Source: Tropicibacter alexandrii | GTDB lineage: Bacteria > Pseudomonadota > Alphaproteobacteria > Rhodobacterales > Rhodobacteraceae | Direction: 5' to 3' | Assembly: GCF_003667315.2 (NCBI RefSeq) | Contig: NZ_RCTZ02000002.1 | Coordinates: 1-64,000 of the forward strand | DNA length: 64,000 nt | Shown: positions 56,589 through 64,000 of the stretch, piece by piece | How positions within the stretch are numbered: the stretch's first letter is position 1 | Layout of the letters: each line of letters starts with the position of its first letter | Made by a program: the position numbers and the translations under genes | Notes under the pieces: generated by a model | The model's input: only the letters and a program-made list of their open reading frames with translations | What the model was told of the DNA's origin: nothing | Databases searched by the model: none

Positions 56589-58435
56589 TGATGTCGTCGC
56601 AATTCCGCCAGCAGGACCTGCGGGGCGAGCGTCTGGACGAGCTCCGCAGCATATGCAGCCGGGTGATCGTCGCCTATTACTGGCTGATGACGCTTGGCGT
56701 CTCGGGCATGGCCGTGTTCATGGATATCCCGGTCGAAAGCGTCGCCGTGCCGATGATCGTGATCGGAGTGCTGGCCATGATGCGCTGGTGCCAGCACCGC
56801 CACGAACTGGCCACCCGGCTGGTGCTGACGGTGGCGATCAATACCACGTGGATGATGGCGCTTTACGTCGTGGCGGACCTGCATGGCGGGCAATACATGC
56901 TCGAAGTGCACATGTTCTATTTCATCAACAGCGGGCTTGTCGTCGCCTTTGCCTGCTGGCGGTCGGTGGTCACGACGCTGGTTGTCGCGCTGGTGCATCA
57001 TGGCATCCTGAGCTTTGCGCTGCCCTCGCTGGTCTGGCCTGCCGACAGTTACCAGTGGATTCACTTCCTCAATCACGTGGGGCTTGGGGGGCTGAACTGC
57101 GCGCTTGGTGTGACCATGGCGATCCTGATCGCCGGCTATCTGCGCCGGATGGAGTACCAAGCCAGCCATGACGAGCTGACGGGATTGCTGAACCGGCGCG
57201 GCATCTACCGCAAGCTGCGTCAGGAACTGAACGTCGGCAACGCCGTCCTGCATGTGCTCGAGATGGATCTGGACGGATTCAAGCAGATCAACGATACGGC
57301 CGGGCACGCGGTCGGTGACGAATTGTTGCGCGAGATGGCGCAGGAGCTTGGCAGGCTGGCGCCGCGCCACGCGTTTCTGGGCCGGACCGGCGGGGACGAG
57401 TTCATCGTCGTGATTCCCGGCGGCAAACAGGAAGTGGCGGATAAGCTGGCCGAGGACATCGTCGCGTGGGCGCGCAGGCCGCTGATGTTGCGGGGCCGCG
57501 AATTGCGCTTCGGGGTGTCCGTGGGTCTTGCCAGCACGTTGCTTGGCACCCGTGATCCCGATGCCCTGATCGTCGAGGCCGATTTTGCGCTATACCGGGC
57601 GAAGGCGGCGGGAAAGAACCAGACCCACGCCTACAGCACGGCGCTGCGCAAGCAAGCCCAAAAGCGGAAATGCCTCGCCGACGAGATCGTGCGCGGCCTC
57701 GAACGGGATGAATTCATCCCGTATTTCCAGACGCAGCACGACGCCGAGGATGGCCGGGTCGTCGGCCTTGAGGCGCTGGCGCGCTGGCAGCACCCGACGC
57801 GGGGGCTGATCGGACCGGACGGCTTCATCGACATCGCCGAGGAAATGTCCCGGATCGGCGATATCGACGCCGTCATCATGAAGAAGGCGGCGCAGCAGGT
57901 CTGCGCGCTGGAGCAGCAGGGGCTGGATATTGGCAAGCTGTCGGTCAATGTCAGCTTTGCACGGCTGCGCGACCCGCTGCTGGTCGAGACGACGCTGACG
58001 CTGCCCGAGATGCGCGCCGAACTCGCGCTCGAAATCGTCGAGACGGTGCTGATCGACAAGCTGTCCGTGCGCGATCAGTGGATGATCGACAAGCTGCGCG
58101 AACGTGCCATCAGGATCGAGATCGACGATTTCGGGACCGGGCATGCCTCGCTGGTCGCCCTGACCCGCCTGCGCCCGGACCGGGTCAAGATCGACCGCGA
58201 GCTGGTGGCCCCCATCGTGCAAAGCGCCGAACAGCGGTTGATCGTCCGCGCGATCATCGACATGGCGAGCGCGCTTGGCGTCGCCACGACGGCGGAAGGG
58301 GTCGAAACCCCCGAACAGGCCGCGCTGCTGAAGGAGATGGGCGTGACCTCGCTGCAGGGGTTCCTGTTCAGCAGGCCGATGCCGTCAGAGGAGCTGTCCG
58401 CCTACCTGTGCAAACGGTCGCGGATTGCCTCCTGA
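56585..58435 (+). CDS. GGDEF-EAL cyclic-di-GMP enzyme with membrane sensor domain
   Basis: A 616-residue protein: five or six N-terminal membrane spans (residues 25-185) form a sensor, followed by a GGDEF domain (SHDELTGLLNRRG near 193, RTGGDEF near 270) and an EAL domain (VVGLEALARW near 393, DDFGTGHASLVAL, AEGVET). Both catalytic signatures look intact, so it could make or degrade c-di-GMP. The GGDEF domain may instead only regulate the EAL domain. Coupled to the small upstream gene. Confidence 0.95.
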   Translation: MMMSSQFRQQDLRGERLDELRSICSRVIVAYYWLMTLGVSGMAVFMDIPVESVAVPMIVIGVLAMMRWCQHRHELATRLVLTVAINTTWMMALYVVADLHGGQYMLEVHMFYFINSGLVVAFACWRSVVTTLVVALVHHGILSFALPSLVWPADSYQWIHFLNHVGLGGLNCALGVTMAILIAGYLRRMEYQASHDELTGLLNRRGIYRKLRQELNVGNAVLHVLEMDLDGFKQINDTAGHAVGDELLREMAQELGRLAPRHAFLGRTGGDEFIVVIPGGKQEVADKLAEDIVAWARRPLMLRGRELRFGVSVGLASTLLGTRDPDALIVEADFALYRAKAAGKNQTHAYSTALRKQAQKRKCLADEIVRGLERDEFIPYFQTQHDAEDGRVVGLEALARWQHPTRGLIGPDGFIDIAEEMSRIGDIDAVIMKKAAQQVCALEQQGLDIGKLSVNVSFARLRDPLLVETTLTLPEMRAELALEIVETVLIDKLSVRDQWMIDKLRERAIRIEIDDFGTGHASLVALTRLRPDRVKIDRELVAPIVQSAEQRLIVRAIIDMASALGVATTAEGVETPEQAALLKEMGVTSLQGFLFSRPMPSEELSAYLCKRSRIAS

Positions 58436-58464
58436 CGAACTGACTGATTGGCGGGTGCAAGGGC

Positions 58465-59355
58465 TCAGGCCTTGGGCCGCGACAGGCGATCGGCGGCGGC
58501 CAGCAGGGCCTCGATGACCGGGGTATGCGGGTCGCGATGCGGCACCACGAGCCCGACCGAATGGCGCTGGGCATCGCCCTCGATCGGAACGATGCGCAGC
58601 GGCTGCCCGCTGGCCAGAAACCGCGCGATGTCATCGGGCAGGACGGTCATGCACCGCCCGCCCAGCACGCTTGAGACGAGAGCGATCAGGGAATTCGATT
58701 CGATCAGCGGGGCCGGGGCCGCGCCGTAATCCGCGAAGACCTGGTTGATGATGCGGCGGTTCTGCATTTCGGGCGTCAGCAGGGCCAGCGGCTCGGCGTC
58801 GAGGTCTTCCCATGTGACCGATTTGCGGCTGGCAAGGCGCGCGTCGTCCCGGCACAGCAGGACGTAGCGTTCGCGGTACAGGGCCGCCGTGTCGACCCGG
58901 CCCAGCGGCTCGTTGTCGAGATAGGAGATGCCGGCATCGGCCTCGAAACTGTCGAGCATCACTTGGATCTCGCGAGAGCTGTGCGACAGGATGGTGAAGC
59001 GCACATTGGGATGCCGGTCGGCGAAACGGCTGGACAGGTGCGCAGCCCATGTCAGCGCGGTCGGGATCACGGCGAGGCGGATTTCCCCGGACAAGCCGTG
59101 GCGCTTGGCGCGCATCTCGTCGCGCAACTGCCGGGTGTCGGCGGTGATGCGCCGCGCCCAGACCAGCGCCGACTGACCTTCGGGCGTCAACCCGCCATAG
59201 CGCGAGCCACGGATGACCAGTTGCACGCCCAGTTGCTCTTCGAGTTGTTTGATGCCCGCCGACAGGGTCGGTTGCGAGATGTTGAGGCTTTCGGCAGCGC
59301 GGCCAAAATGGCTTTCGCGGGCCAGCGCGATGAACATTTCCAGCTTGTCGAGCAT
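58465..59355 (-). CDS. LysR-type transcriptional regulator
   Basis: A 296-residue regulator with an N-terminal winged helix (FIALARESHFGRAAESLNIS, QPTLSAGIKQLEEQLG) and a C-terminal effector-binding domain of periplasmic-binding-protein type. In related Rhodobacteraceae, similar LysR proteins (LDKLEMFIALARE start) sit beside formate dehydrogenase genes, but none is present here. Divergent from the metallophosphoesterase gene, 144 nt away, which could be its target. Confidence 0.93.
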   Translation of the reverse strand: MLDKLEMFIALARESHFGRAAESLNISQPTLSAGIKQLEEQLGVQLVIRGSRYGGLTPEGQSALVWARRITADTRQLRDEMRAKRHGLSGEIRLAVIPTALTWAAHLSSRFADRHPNVRFTILSHSSREIQVMLDSFEADAGISYLDNEPLGRVDTAALYRERYVLLCRDDARLASRKSVTWEDLDAEPLALLTPEMQNRRIINQVFADYGAAPAPLIESNSLIALVSSVLGGRCMTVLPDDIARFLASGQPLRIVPIEGDAQRHSVGLVVPHRDPHTPVIEALLAAADRLSRPKA

Positions 59356-59499
59356 GATCGGGTGTCCTGAGCGCGGGCGTGGGGTCGATCGGAAAGGTGA
59401 GGCCAACGGGCGGGCAGGTCAACCGAGGCTGTGACCGTGGTCATTGGCAGGTGCGCTTTGCCGTGCAACCTTGCCGTTTGTCCAACTGGAGAAAATCTC

Positions 59500-60726
59500 A
59501 TGAAGCGTGTCATTCCGTCGGGCCTTGTTGCCCTTTGCTTGCTGGCCGCGCCAGCGCAGGCCGATGTGGCCCATGCCTGGGTCCAGCTTTTGCCCGACGG
59601 CAAGGCGACGCTGCGGGTCATTGCCTCGGGCGAGTGCGCCTCGGTTGGCGCCTCGGTGCCGCTGAGCCTGCGCAACCGCGACGGCTTGCAGGGTATGGTC
59701 GACGGGGCAGGTGCGGCCTTGTCGGTCTGCGAGGCGACCTTCGACCGCGCGGCGCAGGCTTCGGTCACGGTGGGCGGCCAGACCTTGACGGTGCCGCAAG
59801 AGGCCCCGCGCCGCGTCGCCGTGATCGGCGATACCGGCTGCCGCAAGGAGCACCCGGACAGCGGGCAGCGCTGTGCTGCGCCTGACTGGATATTCGACAC
59901 CGTGGCGCAGGGGGTTGCTGCGGCGGGGCCGGATCTGGTCGTGCATGTGGGCGATTTCGTCTACCAGTGGAATTGCTGGAATGGCGATGAGGGCTGCGGG
60001 ACGGAAAGCCAGCTGCGCGAATGGGAGTATTGGCAGTCGGATTTCTTTTCCAAGGCCAAGACGTTGCTGCCCGCCGCGCCGTGGGTCTTTGTCCGGGGCA
60101 ACCACGAGGATTGCCGCCAGACGGATCGCGGCTGGCGCGGCTGGTCGATCTTTTTCGCGCCGGAGGGGTCGGAAAGCGATCAGGCAACCTGCGCCAAGGA
60201 TCAGGCGGCGGATCTGTCCTACATGATCTCGCTGCCCGGTGGCACCGCGCCCGCGCTGGACTTGCTGGTCTATGACAGCGCCGATGAAATCCCCTTCAAG
60301 GCCAGCGATTTCGCCAAGGCCGAGGGGCGCAGCGATGCGGTCTGGCTGCTGACCCATGTGCCGCTCTGGTCGGTTTACCAGACCTATGATGACAGCTTGC
60401 CCGACAGCATTCAGATGGTCCTCAGCGGTCACGAGCACCTGTTCGAGATGGTGCAGGCCAGCGCGGAGGACCCGCCGCAACTGGTCGTCGGCGGCAGCGG
60501 GACCAAGCTGGAAGCTCCGCATAGACGCCCGCGCTTCCACCTGTTCGAGATGGATTTCTACAATTTCAGCTTTGTCATCATCGACCGCCCCGCCAGTGGC
60601 CCGGTGGTGGTGACGGAATGCATCGTGCCGGCCTCCGGTCAGGTGCAGGCGGCGAAAAGCTGGACGGTGCAGGGGCGCACCATCAGCGCGATCACGGCGG
60701 TTCAGGACGCCTGCGTGCCGTCCTGA
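59500..60726 (+). CDS. Exported metallophosphoesterase
   Basis: A 408-residue periplasmic protein (signal MKRVIPSGLVALCLLAAPAQA). The calcineurin-like metal motifs are present: VAVIGDTGC, DLVVHVGDFVYQ, FVRGNHEDC and LSGHEHLFE (two metal sites). An N-terminal beta domain (residues 25-105) precedes the catalytic core. Cys residues around the site may form disulfides. The natural substrate is unknown. Its last 25 bp overlap the 3' end of the converging dnaE2. Confidence 0.88.
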   Translation: MKRVIPSGLVALCLLAAPAQADVAHAWVQLLPDGKATLRVIASGECASVGASVPLSLRNRDGLQGMVDGAGAALSVCEATFDRAAQASVTVGGQTLTVPQEAPRRVAVIGDTGCRKEHPDSGQRCAAPDWIFDTVAQGVAAAGPDLVVHVGDFVYQWNCWNGDEGCGTESQLREWEYWQSDFFSKAKTLLPAAPWVFVRGNHEDCRQTDRGWRGWSIFFAPEGSESDQATCAKDQAADLSYMISLPGGTAPALDLLVYDSADEIPFKASDFAKAEGRSDAVWLLTHVPLWSVYQTYDDSLPDSIQMVLSGHEHLFEMVQASAEDPPQLVVGGSGTKLEAPHRRPRFHLFEMDFYNFSFVIIDRPASGPVVVTECIVPASGQVQAAKSWTVQGRTISAITAVQDACVPS

Positions 60727-63593
60727 GGCGTCAGGATGTGCCGCAGCAGGGCCACCGGGTGACGGCGCAGGGTCAGGCGGGTCGCGATGTAATCCTCGAC
60801 CACCTCCTGACCTTCGGTCATGGCGGGCAGGTTCGGCGCGGCCTCGTCATGCACCTCGCCATCCATGTCCTGCGCGAACAGCGGCAGTTCGGGGCCTTTG
60901 GACAGGGCCTTGGCCTGCCACAGCGCCTCGCGCCGGGTCAGGCCGAGGCAGGCAAAGACATCGGCCTCTGACAGTTTTTCCAACAGATGCGGGGCGGTGC
61001 CAGCGCGGCGCCAGACGTCGCGGACGGATTGATAGCCATTGCCGCGCGCGGCGGCGATCCAGGCTGCGTCTTCCTCGGCCAGCCCCTTGAGCTGCCGGAA
61101 CCCCAGCCGCAACGCCAGCCCGCCCAGACCATCCGGCTCCATCACGTTGTCCCAATAGCTGGCATTGATGCAGACCGGGCGCACTGTGACGCCGTGTTCG
61201 CGGGCATCGCGGACGATCTGCGCGGGGGCGTAGAAGCCCATCGGCTGGGAATTCAGCAGCGCGCAGGCGAAAATGCCGGGATGGTGGCACTTGATCCAGG
61301 CCGAGGCATAGACCAGTAGGGCGAAACTGGCGGCGTGGCTTTCGGGAAAGCCATAGGACCCGAACCCCTCGATCTGGGAAAAACACCGCTCGGCAAAGTC
61401 GGGGGCATAGCCGTTGCGCGCCATGCCCAGCAGAAAGCGGTCGCGGAATTCGCTGACATTGCCGTGCTTCTTGAAGGTGGCGAGGCTGCGGCGCAGGCGG
61501 TCTGCCTCGGTCGGCGAAAACCCGGCACCGATGATGGCGATCTGCATCGCCTGTTCCTGAAACAACGGCACGCCCAGCGTCTTGCCCAAGACTTCCCCAA
61601 GCGCATCCGACGGAAACGACACCGGCTCTTCGCCGTTGCGGCGGCGGATATAGGGGTGGACCATGTCGCCCTGGATCGGGCCGGGGCGGATGATGGCGAC
61701 CTCGATCACCAGATCGTAAAACGTGCGCGGGCGCATACGCGGCAGGAAGTTCATCTGCGCGCGGGATTCGACCTGAAACACGCCGACGCTGTCGGCGCGG
61801 CAGAGCATGTCGTAGACCTTGGGGTCTTCGGACGGGATCGACGCCAGATTGTGGCGGATACCGTGATGGGTGGCCAGCAGGTCCAGCGCCTTGCGGATGC
61901 AGGTCAGCATGCCAAGGCTCAGCACGTCGACCTTGAGGATGCCGAGCGCGTCGATATCGTCCTTGTCCCAGCAGATGACGGTCCGCCCCTCCATCGTGGC
62001 GTTCTCGATGGGGACCAGTTCGTCCAGCCGCCACTCGGTCACGATGAAGCCGCCCACATGCTGGGAGAGGTGCCTTGGAAACCCGATGATCTCTTGGATC
62101 AGGTCCAGCGTCATCAGCAGGTGGCGGTCGGTCGGGTCAAGGCCGATCTCGCGCAGGCGTTCGGGCTGGATGCCGTCCGAGGAAAAGAACCCCCACAACT
62201 GAGAGGACAGCGCGCCGACAGTGTCTTGGCTCAGGCCCATGGCGGTGCCGACCTCGCGCACGGCGCGCTTGCCGCGATAGTGGATGACGGTGGCGCACAG
62301 CCCCGCGCGGTGCCGCCCGTAGCGGTCATAGATGTGCTGGATCACCTCCTCGCGGCGTTCATGCTCGAAATCCACGTCGATATCGGGCGGCTCGTCGCGC
62401 GCCTCTGACACGAAACGCTCAAAGACCATCGTACCGATCTCGGGCGAGACCGAGGTCACGCCGAGGCAGTAGCAGACCACGGAATTGGCGGCGCTCCCGC
62501 GCCCCTGACACAGGATATTGCGCGAGCGGGCAAAGGCCACGATGTCGCGCACGGTCAGGAAATACGGTTCGTATTTCAGCTTGGCGATCAGGTCCAACTC
62601 ATGCGCGAGCATGGCGCGCACCTTGTCCGGCGCGCCATGCGGATAGCGCCAGTTCAGCCCCTCATGGGCGAGGCGGGACAGGCGTTGGGTCGCGGTCTCG
62701 TCCCCGGTGATCTCGGAGGGGTATTCATAGCGCAACTCGCCCAGATCGAAGCTGCATTGCTCGGCAAGGGCGGCGGCGCGGGTGACGGCCGTTTCATGGC
62801 GACCGAGGATGCGGCGCATCTCGGCCTCGGAGCGCAGGCGCTGTTCGCCATTGGGCAGGGCAAAGCGGCCCAGTTGGTCGATCCGGCAGCCCTGTCGGAT
62901 GGCGGTCAGCACGTCGGCCATGCGGCGGCGACGGCCATGATGCATCATGGGTGCGGCGCTGGCGAGGGTGGGCACGTTCAGCCGTTGCGCCAGCTTGTCA
63001 TGGGCGTCGAAGCGGGCCACGTCATGCCCGTCATAGCGGGGCGTCAGGGCAAGGTGGCAGGCATGGCGGGCCAGCATCTGGGCCTGCGCCATCCAGTCGT
63101 CAGACGGGGTCAGCGCGGCGGGCGGGTGCAGGATCAACTGCACCCCGTCCAGCGTCTTGGGCAGGTCGGTCAGGTGCAGCTCGCACGCGCCCTTGGGCGC
63201 GCGGCGGCGGCCCAGCGTCAGCAGGCGGCAGAGCGTGGCCCAGCCCTGACGGGTGGCGGCAAGCGCGGTGGCTTCGATCCCGTCGGTGAAGCACAGCCGC
63301 GCGGCGGGGATCAGCCGGGGCAGGTTGGTGACGGGCAGGCTGGCGGGGCGGGGAATGTGCTCGGGGCAGGGCGGGCCGATGGGGCCGTCTGGCAAGGCGG
63401 CGGCGCGTTCGGCGATCTGGTGGCGAATCTCGCGCAGCTGCGACCACGCCCGGACGATGCCCGCGACGGAATTGCTGTCGGCGATGGCGATGGCCGAGAG
63501 GCCGATCAGGGCGGCACGCTCGGCATATTCCTCGGGGTGGGAGGCCCCGGTGAGAAAGGTGAAGTTGGATGTGATGCAGAGCTCGGCGAACAT
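60702..63593 (-). CDS. dnaE2: Error-prone DNA polymerase DnaE2, apparently truncated at the C-terminus
   Basis: A 963-residue C-family polymerase: PHP domain at the start (MFAELCITSNFTFLTGASHP), palm motifs GRGSAANSVVCYCLGV and PPDIDVDFEHERREEV (catalytic Asp residues) near residue 400, GILKVDVLSLGML, and FPESHAASFALLVYASAWIKCHH. DnaE2 usually has about 1050-1100 residues. Here it stops just after TLRRHPVALLRHIL, where the OB-fold region normally begins. The stop lies inside the converging metallophosphoesterase gene. It is SOS mutagenesis-related, normally with ImuA/ImuB, which are not adjacent here. A LexA box sits upstream. Confidence 0.92.
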   Translation of the reverse strand: MFAELCITSNFTFLTGASHPEEYAERAALIGLSAIAIADSNSVAGIVRAWSQLREIRHQIAERAAALPDGPIGPPCPEHIPRPASLPVTNLPRLIPAARLCFTDGIEATALAATRQGWATLCRLLTLGRRRAPKGACELHLTDLPKTLDGVQLILHPPAALTPSDDWMAQAQMLARHACHLALTPRYDGHDVARFDAHDKLAQRLNVPTLASAAPMMHHGRRRRMADVLTAIRQGCRIDQLGRFALPNGEQRLRSEAEMRRILGRHETAVTRAAALAEQCSFDLGELRYEYPSEITGDETATQRLSRLAHEGLNWRYPHGAPDKVRAMLAHELDLIAKLKYEPYFLTVRDIVAFARSRNILCQGRGSAANSVVCYCLGVTSVSPEIGTMVFERFVSEARDEPPDIDVDFEHERREEVIQHIYDRYGRHRAGLCATVIHYRGKRAVREVGTAMGLSQDTVGALSSQLWGFFSSDGIQPERLREIGLDPTDRHLLMTLDLIQEIIGFPRHLSQHVGGFIVTEWRLDELVPIENATMEGRTVICWDKDDIDALGILKVDVLSLGMLTCIRKALDLLATHHGIRHNLASIPSEDPKVYDMLCRADSVGVFQVESRAQMNFLPRMRPRTFYDLVIEVAIIRPGPIQGDMVHPYIRRRNGEEPVSFPSDALGEVLGKTLGVPLFQEQAMQIAIIGAGFSPTEADRLRRSLATFKKHGNVSEFRDRFLLGMARNGYAPDFAERCFSQIEGFGSYGFPESHAASFALLVYASAWIKCHHPGIFACALLNSQPMGFYAPAQIVRDAREHGVTVRPVCINASYWDNVMEPDGLGGLALRLGFRQLKGLAEEDAAWIAAARGNGYQSVRDVWRRAGTAPHLLEKLSEADVFACLGLTRREALWQAKALSKGPELPLFAQDMDGEVHDEAAPNLPAMTEGQEVVEDYIATRLTLRRHPVALLRHILTPQDGTQAS

Positions 63594-63606
63594 GTGCCCG
63601 AGTTTA

Positions 63607-63621
63607 GTTCCTGATTTGTTC
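63607..63621 (-). promoter_or_regulatory. LexA (SOS) box upstream of dnaE2
   Basis: GTTC (63607-63610), 7-nt spacer, GTTC (63618-63621): an exact match to the alphaproteobacterial LexA site GTTC-N7-GTTC, 13 nt upstream of the dnaE2 start. Confidence 0.85.
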
Positions 63622-63644
63622 TTTTTGGAGTCCTTTTCGGAGGG

Positions 63645-63665
63645 GGGCGGGGCGCAGCCCCGCCC
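63645..63665. repeat. GC-rich palindrome between dnaE2 and the ABC permease gene
   Basis: GGGCGGGGC (63645-63653), GCA, GCCCCGCCC (63657-63665), followed by CTACG-like sequence. Similar hairpin-plus-CTACG units follow other stop codons here (about 18847-18872 and 23678-23705), so it is probably a dispersed palindromic element. Confidence 0.45.
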
Positions 63666-64000
63666 TACGCCATGTTCCGCCGAAACGGAGTCAGCAGCGC
63701 CGCTGCGCCCAAGAGCAGGCCCGAGACGGTGGCGATCATTCCCGCCGCAGACACCGCGCTGTCATGGCCCAGCCAGAGCGGCAGATAGGTGGCGAGCACA
63801 AAGCCCGACACCGCCGAGGCCAGTGCAAAGACCAGCGACCACGCGATCTGCGCGCCCAGCCGGTCGGTGATCAGCCGAGCCGTGGCGGGGGGGCAGATGA
63901 ACATGGCGATCGGGATGATCGCCCCCACCGCGTCAAACGCCGCCACGGCGGCCAGCGCGGCGGACAAGCTGACGCCCAGCCCGATGGCTGCCACCGGCAG
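63665..64000 (-). CDS. Metal ABC transporter permease, ABC-3 family (5' end beyond window)
   Basis: About 111 codons of the C-terminal part of a ZnuB/MntB-type permease: FDAVGAIIPIAMFICPPATARLITDRLG is the conserved last-third block (here given only as key elements VGAII, PPATARLITDRL), followed by two further spans and a short cytoplasmic tail. The frame is open to the window edge. Zn, Mn or Fe import is expected, but the metal cannot be fixed without the rest of the operon. The dnaE2 gene follows on the same strand 71 nt away, with its own SOS box. Confidence 0.8.
   Translation of the reverse strand: MPVAAIGLGVSLSAALAAVAAFDAVGAIIPIAMFICPPATARLITDRLGAQIAWSLVFALASAVSGFVLATYLPLWLGHDSAVSAAGMIATVSGLLLGAAALLTPFRRNMA

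Overview
The window is GC-rich bacterial DNA with the gene content of a marine Rhodobacteraceae (Roseobacter-group) alphaproteobacterium. Supporting markers are a GANTC methylase (ccrM) beside rnhB, a petABC cytochrome bc1 operon with a twin-arginine Rieske protein, an NDUFS4-like complex I subunit, xerC next to a DUF484 gene, a DddQ-type DMSP lyase, an SOS-type dnaE2, and alphaproteobacterial promoter and operator motifs (CIRCE, GANTC, GGAAC-N16/17-CGTT, GTTC-N7-GTTC). No tRNA, rRNA, CRISPR array or intact insertion sequence was seen.

Region 1 (1-30 kb) is mostly housekeeping. It holds a GSCFA-domain gene cut by the window edge, groES-groEL under a CIRCE operator, a bactofilin-like membrane protein, rnhB and ccrM, a bicupin, an EamA exporter, a chemoreceptor, aroC, a TPP riboswitch driving thiBPQ, petABC, a beta-barrel protein, a GST, xerC/DUF484, an orphan OmpR-type regulator whose receiver lacks the usual aspartate, a usp-hemerythrin pair, uvrB, and the NDUFS4-like and DUF6880 genes.

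Region 2 (30-57 kb) is accessory and rich in stress and periplasmic-oxidation functions. It holds a DMSP lyase-ChaC pair, an FNT channel, a GMC dehydrogenase/cytochrome c/small-subunit operon, PAP2, two MscS-type channels, an SDR whose catalytic Lys is Arg, a Gfo/Idh oxidoreductase with a sodium:solute symporter, a triple-PRC-barrel periplasmic protein and TrkH-TrkA. A continuous eight-gene array follows. It runs from a second periplasmic GMC dehydrogenase (TAT-exported subunit 3 plus flavoprotein) through two cytochromes c to a caa3-type oxidase (CoxB with fused heme c, an extended CoxA, a small membrane protein, CtaG). It looks like a complete private electron path from an alcohol or sugar to oxygen.

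Four perfect GGAAC-N16/17-CGTT promoters lie 28-40 nt before start codons, in the correct orientation: PLDc_N protein, first GMC operon, SDR and trkHA. A fifth, with an 18-nt spacer, precedes the GMC-caa3 array. This places much of region 2 in a putative EcfG general-stress regulon. The EcfG reading is inference, because ecfG, phyR and nepR are not in the window.

Region 3 (57-64 kb) holds a GGDEF-EAL protein, a LysR regulator, a metallophosphoesterase, a dnaE2 that appears to lack its C-terminal OB region but has an ideal alphaproteobacterial LexA box, and the end of a metal ABC-3 permease.
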